From Mytilus trossulus (Eukaryota > Mollusca > Bivalvia > Mytilida > Mytilidae), in NCBI RefSeq assembly GCF_036588685.1, contig NC_086379.1, positions 15,919,862-15,983,861 on the forward strand: a DNA stretch of 64,000 nucleotides. The letters are read 5' to 3'. This document shows, piece after piece, positions 36,344 to 46,700 of this stretch. Both the position numbers and the translations under genes were made by a program. Under the pieces are notes generated by a model. The model was not told where the DNA came from, ran no database searches, and saw only the letters and a program-made list of their open reading frames with translations. Numbering within the stretch: position 1 is the first letter of the stretch; every line of letters begins with the position of its first letter.

Positions 36344-38927
36344 ATGACAGAAATGGATAATTCTCATGCAAGAACAACTTTAACATTCATCCAAAAAAGG
36401 AAAAACACGTTAGACAGTATCACGCTCGATGGAACTACTTTAACCATACCAGAAGTCCTTGCAGTCAGCATTGAGCCAAGCATGAAAGTAAAAATTGCTG
36501 AAATATCCATGGAAGAGTTAACAGCAAATGCAGTGTATCTAAAAAAGAAGTTAGAAAAAGGACTTGTTTTGTATGGGATAAACACAGGCTTCGGTGGAAG
36601 TTCCGACGTGCGTTCGTGTAAATTTGAAGATGTGCAGATGGCGTTGATCCGTCTTGTAAATGTTGGAATGGGTCGAATGTTTCCTTTAGAAATGATTAGG
36701 GCTGCAATGGTAACGAGGGCAAATTGTCTTGCAAAAGCATATTCTGGAGTACGTGCTGAAGTGGTCACAACTCTGACTGATCTTATCAATAACGATATTG
36801 TGCCCGAAGTTCCACTGCGTGGATCTGTTAGTGCTAGCGGAGATCTGATGCCTCTAGGTTATATTGCAGCAACCATGATAGGAAGAGAAGATATGAAAGT
36901 GTTTAAAGGAGGGAAAATAATGTCTTGTCCACAAGCTCTTGCAGAGGCTGGTATATCACCGATTGTATTTGGCCCAAAGGAAGGCTTAGGGGTAATAAAT
37001 TCATGTTCATTCACTGCCGGGTTCTCGGCTCCAACACTTTATGACGCAAATTTGCTTCTTCTTCTTACCCAAGTATGTACCGGACTGTCAATTGAAGCAG
37101 TGAAAGGAAGAACAGAGAGCTTCCATCCTCTTATCCACAACTGTCTTCCTCATATAGGTCAGAAAGAAATAGCAAGGAATATGTTGTCAATTCTAGAAGG
37201 TAGTAAGTTAGCTATCACGACATTAGACATGAACCTGCCAGACAAATGTGGAGTTCTTAAGGAAGATCGTTATAGTGTGCGGAGTTCACCACAATGGCTT
37301 GGACCAGCTGTTGAAACACTTAACGAAGCATGCAGAAGAATAACAATTGAACTTAACAGCGCAAATGATAATCCACTAATTGACCATCGCACAGATACAG
37401 TTTTACATAACGCTAATTTCCAGGGAGAAACTATGTCTATCGCAATGGACCAAACACGACAAGCGCTTGGAATTTGCGGGAAGCTACAATTTGCTCTATT
37501 CGAAGAGGTTGTAAATGATAAGCTGAATTTCGGATTGCCACCGAATCTAAGTGGATGTGACATCAATGTTGATTTCGGATTCAAAGGCTGTGATATAGCA
37601 ATGGCCTCTTACATGTCTGAACTCGATCATTTTGTCAACCCTATGAGTAATCATATATTGAGTGCAGAATGCCACAACCAGGCAATCAATTCAATGGCTT
37701 TAGTCTCCGCGCGATTCACCTCAGAGGCAGTTGAAATTGTACAAATGATGACAGCAAACCTACTTCTTCTGACTGCACAGGCCATCGATCTACGTCACCT
37801 CCGAAATCTCGTTCTTAAAGAAATTGACTTACTTGCGCAAGAATATCCCGACATTACGTCGACTTTAAAGGAGATAGAATGGTATGACTTGCTGTTTTTA
37901 TCTAAACAAAAGGCTTCGAAGGAGACAAATTTCCTATCAGGAAAAGAACACACAGAAGCTGGGGAACGTCTCTCAAATAGAATGTGTACCCTTTACAAAA
38001 ATGCATGTAATGGAAATATAGATGCCGCCAAACAGATGGGAAAAGGTAGATTATAAACATTTATATTGTCTTATATAAAATCATAACGATGGGGAGATAA
38101 AAGCCTCTCTATTATTAAAAATGATAAACTAAAATTAATGGTGAAATTCACATGAATAGACAGCATTAATATGATTAAAAGTAGATATGGGATGAGCGTC
38201 AATTATGGAACAGCAACCAAGCGACAAAAATAAGCCAAATACATTAAAAGCGAACATGCAGTCTCCAACAATCACAGGTGTGTTTTTTTATTTGTAACAC
38301 TCTAAATCGTACCGAGTCTTAAAAAGTTAAAATTAATTAAACCAAAACATTAGTATACTGCTATCAAAACCCATATATCTAAAAAACGGAAAAAAAAAAA
38401 AATATGACATACGACAAATACTGACGAGAATGGAAAAGGCACGTGAAAATGTGGCGGTGTCAAAAAGGTTGTTGTTATCAATTTATTTAAACATTTTAAA
38501 TATTTTCCAGTCAAATTTGATATTTTTCTAAATTTTTTAATACTAAGCTAACTTTTTGAAGACTTACCCAGAAGTGGGCTAAACATTAGAATTAATACTC
38601 AAATTTAATTGTTACACATTACCGTTCAAATTCTATTTAAATGATCTAGGTCTGTCGTAAAATTTCAATATGTTCGATATGATATTGCGACAGAAATAGT
38701 CATCTCATACATTCTTCGATACATTCTCTTAAATATTGTACTATCTTATTCCAGGCACAATGAAAATGTACAACTTTATACGAAAATACCTCAATATTCC
38801 CTTTTATTGTGGACAACATGGCATCGATTCCTGGCTAAGAAAGATCCTACAGTCCATACAGAGCAGAGAGATAGAAAATGTTCTCGAGGAGATATTTACA
38901 CCAATCTTGAACATTGATGACATGTAA
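36344..38927 (+). CDS. MIO-type aromatic amino acid ammonia-lyase/aminomutase, right-arm copy, 2 exons, 624 aa
   Basis: Belongs to the HAL/PAL/TAL superfamily, which eliminates ammonia from, or isomerises, His, Phe or Tyr using a self-made MIO electrophile. Exon 1 is 36344-38045 and exon 2 is 38755-38927. The donor G|GTAGAT and acceptor TATTCCAG|GC join as a glycine codon, adding a 56-residue tail (MYNFIRKYLNIPFYCG and on) that resembles the C-terminal helix region of PALs. MIO triad A164-S165-G166; Y77 in YGINTGFGG; Y310/R313 in YSVR; NSANDNPL and NFQGE; AECHNQAINS and QAIDLRHL, which are closer to PAL, TAL and aminomutases than to histidase. The selectivity pair aligned to F-L (PAL), H-L (TAL) or S-H (HAL) is L104-V105 here, so the substrate cannot be assigned. 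Length is between cyanobacterial PAL (about 567) and plant PAL (about 710). The start has A at -3. The SLC16 gene follows 4.8 kb downstream on the same strand. Confidence 0.92.
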
Positions 38928-40892
38928 ATTGAAAGACCAAATTTAAAAATCGAACAACATATGCCATACACAGTCTTGCAACTAGAGTATAATGTTATTT
39001 AAAAGTTTTGTTTTTGAAAATTGTGGACTGATTGCAAAAGGTCTAAGACATATCAAACGAGTACCTCAATTCAAAAAAATTGCAGACGTTTAAGAAATTT
39101 GTTTAAAATACCGAAGTTAATTTTAGGCATTAACACCCGTTGAAAATAATATCACATGTTGCTATGGTTGGGTGGTGCGTATGAAGGGTTAGTGAAACTT
39201 AACAAATAGCACGTGTCCAATGAAATGAATGGATAATATAACAAAATTGCATATAGTAAAATAAATATTATTAGCACCTTCCCATTTAAGCAAAAGAAAG
39301 TTGTCGTGAATTTAAAACAGTTGAGCAAGTTTAGCTAGTTGAAAATTATTAAGTCAAGACAAATCTTAAAAAAAAAACATGTATCTTTTTGTACACTTTT
39401 TTGTGTTTGTTGATTCGATAAATTTGCATTTTAATCAACGTTTTAAAGTTATTTGATATAAGTACGTAAATAATTCGTGGGAATGTCGACATTGGGTAAT
39501 ACGATCTCTAGCATCTAAATGTATATTGTTGAATTGCAAAAGGTGGAAAGTCCTATTACACAAGTCCTGGATCAATCATTCATTGTGGTTCTTATTAAAA
39601 CATAAGTGCAGATTATAATGATGTGAAACATGTGAACATTTTTTGAAACAAGTTAAATATGTATTATAAGTCGTCTATTTGAGACACATAGTCACTAATG
39701 AAAACTTGTCTGCACTAAAGAACTTAACAATGAATGTCTAGATGTCAGACGAAACGGGAATTCATACACTTAATAAGGATAATCATTGTAACAATTTTAT
39801 GTGGTTGTGGTTCTGCCTGGAATTAAATTTTAGATAATTATATATGATAAAGAACAATATTTAGGTTCATAACTATATGAACATTTAATATTTCATATCA
39901 ATGTTAACATTTAAAAAAATAACTTAAAGTGTATTGTTTTGTGTGTATAACTTTTATCTTTATTTTTATTCATATTATATGTGTTATGTACATACAAACT
40001 AAATATAATACATTCATTTAACATGTTTAATATATAAATAAATTGATATGTTTGAAAATATATCAGTATTTAGAAAATAAATGGACATATGACAGCTTGC
40101 TATGGATTAATCAATTGACAATTGACATACATTAATTTGTTTTGTACTTTTGTTATACTAAAATGCAATTATTGATGAGTGGATTGATCGTTCAGACTAA
40201 AACTTTAGTTTTTTTTTGGTTGTTATTGTTGCTGTCTCGTTATATCTTTAATATATTTCATTCGCACTGTTACTATTAAAAGAACACTATGCAGAATTTG
40301 ATTAGGATTTACAATTATATGATAGCGATAGTAAAAATTTACATAATTGTGCTAGAAGAATGGCCAGATACAATTTTCCGTGGTGACACTGAGTATAACG
40401 TATTAGTTTACCACTTTGACTGCAGAGAGATCAACGTTAACTACCCTTCCGGAGCACCTGCGATCACCCCTAGTTTTTGATGGGGTTCGTGTTGTTTATT
40501 CTTTAGTTTTCTATGTTGTGTCGTGTGTACTATTGTTTTTCTGTTTTTCTTTTTAATTTTTAGCCTTGGCGTTGTCAGTTTGTTTTAGATTTATGAGTTT
40601 GACTGTCCCTTCGGTATATTCGTCTCTCTTTTTTTAACGGTCATTTATTTGAAGCAAATATTACATACAAATTACTTAAATTGTTTCGTACAAAGGCTGA
40701 AAAATATAGAATGAGAAATGTAAAATTACACCTGTCTGGAGAGTCACATCCCCGTTGAAACACCAAGAACGAAAATGTTATAATACGAAATTTAAACATC
40801 AAGAACACACACAACAACATGGGTTTTATGGTAATGCGACTGTTTTCACAAACAAATCTTTCGAAAAAAACTAATACAAAAAGTCATGAGCC

Positions 40893-41358
40893 TTATTGTA
40901 TAAATAGAATCATATTCAAAACAGTATGGTCCTGGCCATTGATTGACGACCTAAATTATCCCATTGACTGGGACAGATTAGGTGAACGTTTGTCTGTAAC
41001 GACCATTGCTCACTTCTTACTTATTATAGAATTTAAACTGTGGGGTCACCAAAGGTTCTTACCGCCTTTAATAATAAAATAATTCGAAAAATTATTCAGG
41101 AATAACCTTTATGTTTTGATTTATATTATTAATATAAATCAACACATAGTATTATTCCGGATTCGTTTTTCGAATTGCTTTATTTAGGTGTTGAGAACCT
41201 TTGGTGACCCCACAGATTCAGTGTCTTTAACAAGTACATAGTGAGCAGTGATTGTTACCGACAAACGTTCACCTAATCTGTCCCAGTCAATGTGATAATT
41301 TATTTCGTCAATCAATGGCCAGGACCACACTGTTTTGAATATGATTCTAGGTTTATAG
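40893..41358. mobile_element. Fold-back element, right arm
   Basis: Mirror copy of 2598-3065, with the same two internal arms and central AT-rich turn. Confidence 0.65.
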
Positions 41359-41739
41359 CTCATATATTTTCATATGTAAATACATCACACAACTGATTCA
41401 TAAGGCAGGGACGAGAAAATGTTTTACTCATATGCGTGAATCCACGATCCTGCCTTGTAAACAAGTTACAAATTTTAAATAATACTAGAAATTTAACTTG
41501 TTAACAAAAGCAAAGAAAAATAAAAATCAAAGGTAATTTGAATCGCATCTAATGTTTCATACATATTTCAATAATGAATGGTGTTGGAATGTATAGACGT
41601 TGTGTTAAAAAAAAAGTGAAATAAAAAAATACTGCACTCCAAGGGAAATTAAATACAGAAAGTCCCTTATCAAATGGCAAAACCAAAACCTCAAACACAT
41701 CAAACGAATGGAAAGCAACTGTCGTATTCCTGACTTTCA

Positions 41740-42062
41740 TTAATGACGTCATAGATTAAAATGTACGTTAAGATTTCAACGTCACAAACAAGGCTTTTTC
41801 TAACGACAAAGTGTATACGGTCAATGAATTCTGACAATCGTAACAGCATAAAGTGGCAGCATAAAAAAAAATGTCAGAGACATCAAATTGAATAAAAGTT
41901 TTCAACATCTGGCTTAACAAGCTGTTTGAGAACAACAAAGAAGTTGGTGTATAACGTCACGGTATTCAAATTGCACCGAGTACCTAAATTGCATCTATTG
42001 AACAAAAACAGCTGAGAAATTCCTAAAAGTTTTCTTTGAGACTAAACAATTTGTATCTGGAT
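41740..42062 (+). repeat. 325-base interspersed repeat, right arm copy
   Basis: Mirror copy of 1893-2217. It lies about 1.7 kb upstream of the transporter start and in the same direction as the intronic copy. Confidence 0.75.
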
Positions 42063-42065
42063 TAT

Positions 42066-42452
42066 TAAAATATAATCCTGGTACTTTGATAACTATTTAC
42101 ACCACTGGGTCGATGCCACTGCTGGTGGACGTTTCGTCCCCGAGGGTACCACCAGCCCAGTAGTCAGCACTTCGGTGTTGACATGAATATCAATTATATG
42201 GTCATTTTTATAAATTTTCTGTTTACAAAACTTTGAATTTTTCGAAAATCTAAGGATTTTCTTACGCCCAGGAGTAGATTACCTTAGCCGTACTTGGCAC
42301 AACTTTTAGGAATTTTGGGTCCTCAATGCTCTTCAACTTTGTATTTGTTTGGCTTTTTAATTGTTTTGATCTGAGCGTCACTGATGAGTCTTATGTAGAC
42401 GAAACGCGCGTCTGGCGTATTAAGATATAATCCTGGTACTTTGATAACTATT
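42066..42452 (+). repeat. Mussel-type short interspersed repeat (GACGAAACGCGCGTCTGGCG family), right arm
   Basis: Mirror copy of 1503-1890. Confidence 0.7.
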
Positions 42453-43728
42453 GGAACAGGCATCTCCTATGTAGAAAATGGAGGATTAAGCCTAGCTTTA
42501 TAGCTAACGAAACATCTCACATGTATGACAGTCCCATAAAATACCATTATATTGATAACGATGTGTGATCAAAACAAACAGTCATAAAAGGTAAAAATGT
42601 CAAATATTGGGGTACAGCAGTAAACATTGTTTTATAATCTTAATCAATACAAAAGTAACAAATATGTCAACAAAACAAATATAAAAAAAATGCATATAAA
42701 CACTCAAAACATAAAGCACACAAGCAAATACGATAGACAAGAACATTACGAATGACCGAATTGGCAGGATGCATAAAATTATAAAAACCATATAATACCG
42801 CTTGACAGGTTCCCTATTCAGGTTATCATTGAAAACACTGAAAACTTGAAACCAATTATAAGTTAACGAATAAAAGTTCTGTTAATAGTGAAAATAAAAT
42901 TAAATTCAGAAAGGGAAAAATAAAACTTCCATTTAATGTTCTCATTTACTATAAATAACAAACGACGAGCTTGGTACAAAATTGGTGTAAAATATTGCTA
43001 TGCGAAAATAATCCTGGAGTACCAACTTCAAAATATTTTTTCTACTCTCTGTATACTTCTCTAGAACTTGCAAATTATCAGTACATGTATGCAGCTAGAT
43101 TAGAGATTTAATACTTTTGAAGTGAATATATCAATGAAATTAAAACGGTCCTTATCCTTATGTAAACATTGCATGGAAATTGATAGAGAAGACCGCAAAT
43201 ATATGTACAAAAAAAAAACAAGACGACTTTCTCTTAAAATTTGGACGGATAACCTATTTAATGAAAATATTCATTTCTATTTTGTTTAACCTGCAATGAC
43301 AGACTTTTAAACTGTATTATTCACGGAAAACCAATATTTCTATATTGAACGTTCACCCGACAAACTGGTGAACTCGAACACTTAGATGTGAAAGAGGTAC
43401 ATTTTGTGAAAATTGTAACATGCAATGTACTTTGTGGAAAACTCCGAAAATTGTTGAACGGAAAGATCTTTAGATGTTGTTTAGACATGATTTTCTAAAG
43501 AAACAGTTTGATAAATTATTTCTTTTAAATGTACGAAATTCAATGCTGTTTAGAAATAACTTTTAGCCTCTATCATCACCAGCATTACTGATTTGATTTT
43601 CACGACTTTTTCATAAGAGTTAAATGTTCTATTGTTCTCGGTCAATAGATTTTCCATTGCTCCTTGTACATTCTAGAACACGAGAACAGCTGAATATAGT
43701 TATACATGCTAAAACAACTTTCAGAGTG

Positions 43729-46700
43729 ATGTCCAAACCTTTTGAAAAGAAAGATGAAGATAACGATGCAAATCACGACGTACAAGCTCCTGATGGAGGT
43801 TGGGGATGGATTGTAGTAGTGGGTAAGAATATTTATTTACAATTAATATATATAAGTTGAATATTTTAAATCGAAATAATAAAATACTTTAGAATAACTA
43901 TATTTTGACTCAATATATAAATGGACTTGTACAAGACTAAGAAACAGATAGAATGTGAGGCTTTGCGAGGCATTTCTATATCCAATTAGAAACTAGTACA
44001 ACTACAATGTATTATTTTGAGACAACTATGGTTGTTCCATTTATACTGCATCTCTTGGAATGTTTTGAATGAACCATTTTGGATTAAAATCAATAACTAT
44101 GAATTTAGAAAGAACGGCTCTAAAGTTCCGCGAACCTGCATTCATTAATGACGTCATAGATTAATATGTGTGTTATGATTTCAACGTCACAAACAAGGCT
44201 TTTTCTAACGACAAAGTGTATACGGCCAATGAATTCTGACAATCGTAACAGCATAAAGTGGCAGCATAAAAAAAAATGTCAGTGACATCAAATTGAATAA
44301 ACGTTTTCAACATCTGGCTTAACAAGCTGTTTGAGAACAACAAAGAAGTTGGTGTATAACGTCACGGTACCCAAATTGCACCGAGTACCCAAATTGCATC
44401 TATTGAACATAAACAGCTGAGAAACTCTTAATTTTTTTCTTTGAGACTAAACAATTTGTATTTGGATTATTGGACAATATACACGTCTTACAAAATAGGT
44501 TAAAATATTCAAATATACACTAAACGTTCACAATTTATATCAACAGATGAAACTTTCACTGGAAAAGAAAAACTTACGTAAACGCCACCATGCGACGTTC
44601 ACAAAAAGTCATCTTTTAAAAATGAACAAAAAAAAATGTCACAAACATCAATTTAGAAAAAAATGAATAGTGAGTTTGTACTAAAGTCAAATTGTTCTAA
44701 ATATTTGAAAAAAAAAAAAAAATATCTGTTATTTGATTTTTAATGGTGTGAATTTAAGCATGGATGCAATGGATTAAAAATCAAATTGGTGTACCTATAT
44801 TATCAAGAACTATACGGCTACAAAATAAACACAGAATAGAATGTTTGTCTTGATCATAAAAAACCGTAGGTGAAAAAACTGTCAAAATAGGTGCAATTTG
44901 GGTACCGTCACGTTAAGTTTGTTTTGGTATCGAAGTTAATGAATAAAGTGCCAGTTACACTGACCTACTTTTTTTACGCAAATAAATTCGTTTCTAGAAT
45001 ACAATGAATGACTATCGAATACATGTATGTTCTGTGTAAGAAACATAATAAAAATCAATACTTTTTTTAACTAGAGTTATAATGTAAACCTGCCAAAATA
45101 AAAACAGGAAACTGATGGATAGATATAACAAGATGTGGAATGAGTGCCAATGGGACAACTCTCAATCCAAGTCATAATTTGTAAAAGTAAACCATTATAG
45201 CTCAACTTACGGTCTTCAACACGGAGCCTTGGCTCACACCGAACAGCAAGCTATAAAGGGTCCCAAAAATTACTGGACGTGTAAAACCATTCAAACGGGA
45301 AAACAAACGGTCTACTTACAAATTCAAATATGATTTACAACTGTTACATCTATACATAATAGTTGTGTATTCATAAATTTATACACATTTATTTGGTTTA
45401 CAGGTGCAGTGATAATTCACCTTCTAATCGGAGGTGCTGTAAACACATTTGGTGTATTATACGTTGAATTATTGGAATTATTCCACGAGAATGCAAGTAA
45501 AACAGCTTGGGTTGGTTCCGTGGCTAACGCAATGGCCTTAATTTTCAGTAAGATTAGTTCTGTATTATATAAATTGAAAAAGAACAGTTTATTCTATTTT
45601 TTTTTATTTATCATACGATTGTCAATATATATATATATTACTTTTATAATCGAGTCTAAATTGAAAACTACGTTCAAACCTATGATTGCGTTGGATAAAA
45701 ACCACAATGTTTATACGTGTGCATGTAAAACAAATTTCGTAGTAGAAGTGTCTAAAAACAGCACAAACAACATTTTCCTAAAGCTTTAATATGTATATAT
45801 TCTATTCGAAATATTTAAACTTTATTGAAAACAGAAATATATTCAAAAAGTGAAATTCATCAAAATGAACGATTCTTATTTCGCAATACCGTTAACAAAT
45901 AAAATTATACTTTTCAGGTCCACTCTCAAGTGCGTTGAGCACAAGGTTTTCCTGTCGCTCAATGACTGTAGTCGGAGGGGTGTTTACGTCTATTGGTTGG
46001 CTCACCACAGGATTTATGCCTAAAATAGAGTATATGTTTTTAACTTACGGCCTTGTAGCAGGTAATTTCAAATTGTAATAGTACTTTTTGTTCTTAGAAC
46101 TTAGAATATAACTCTTTAAATCAGTACGGTTTATTTCATTGGCAGTTGCGTGATATTTCAGTTCAATTTCTTATATTTTCTTTAATTGGATGTTGAACAC
46201 TTTCGTATGGTATAGTGTTGAAGAAAGACTATGCCCACGTGTCAAACTTAAAAGTCTCAGTTAGAAATTACCCACACCCATCATTTATACTTTAAGGTTC
46301 TTTATGTTACACACAATGTGCATGATACACATGATACAAAATGTGTATTATTTAGTGGTGGTTACGTCAAATGTACGTGTTTAATGGAAAAGCTTAAAAA
46401 CCCATGATCAGTGCATATAAGTAGATATGTGGGATTAACGTATTTACATCTTGATATTTACATGTATGTATTCATCGCAAGTTTATTTTTTTTTATATCA
46501 GATAAAAGAAACAGTCTTTAAATTAAAAGTTCTTCGTATAAAAGGCCCACACTCAGAACAATGTTTAAGAATGATAGAATGTATTGTTACTGTTATGTTT
46601 CAAATTTGATATACGTTTGACTCTCATGATCTGTACTTATGGTCATAATTATATCCTTTTAGAACGATGTTGGTGCATTTCATAGCACATATTTCTAGCT

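Larger units (their letters stand above)
21499..43956 (-). repeat. Right arm of giant inverted repeat (palindrome)
   Basis: Mirror copy of bases 1-21423. It differs by scattered substitutions, short indels and one extra 1033-base unit. Innermost paired base is 21499 (with 21423); the last pair that can be checked is 43956 with base 1. Beyond that no comparison is possible, so this is a lower bound, not a proven end. Confidence 0.97.
43823..45403 (+). other. Intron 1 of the SLC16 gene, repeat-bearing
   Basis: GT donor at 43823-43824 and CAG acceptor at 45401-45403. The first 134 bases are paired with the left arm; after 43956 no mirror copy is available. It contains a 325-base repeat at 44140-44465 that also lies upstream of the gene, and a short interspersed repeat at 45130-45312. 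Confidence 0.8.

Noticed and set aside
1..43956. CRISPR array, rRNA genes or prokaryotic operons
   Set aside because: No regularly spaced short repeats, no rRNA-like sequence; introns and SINEs show a eukaryotic nuclear genome.
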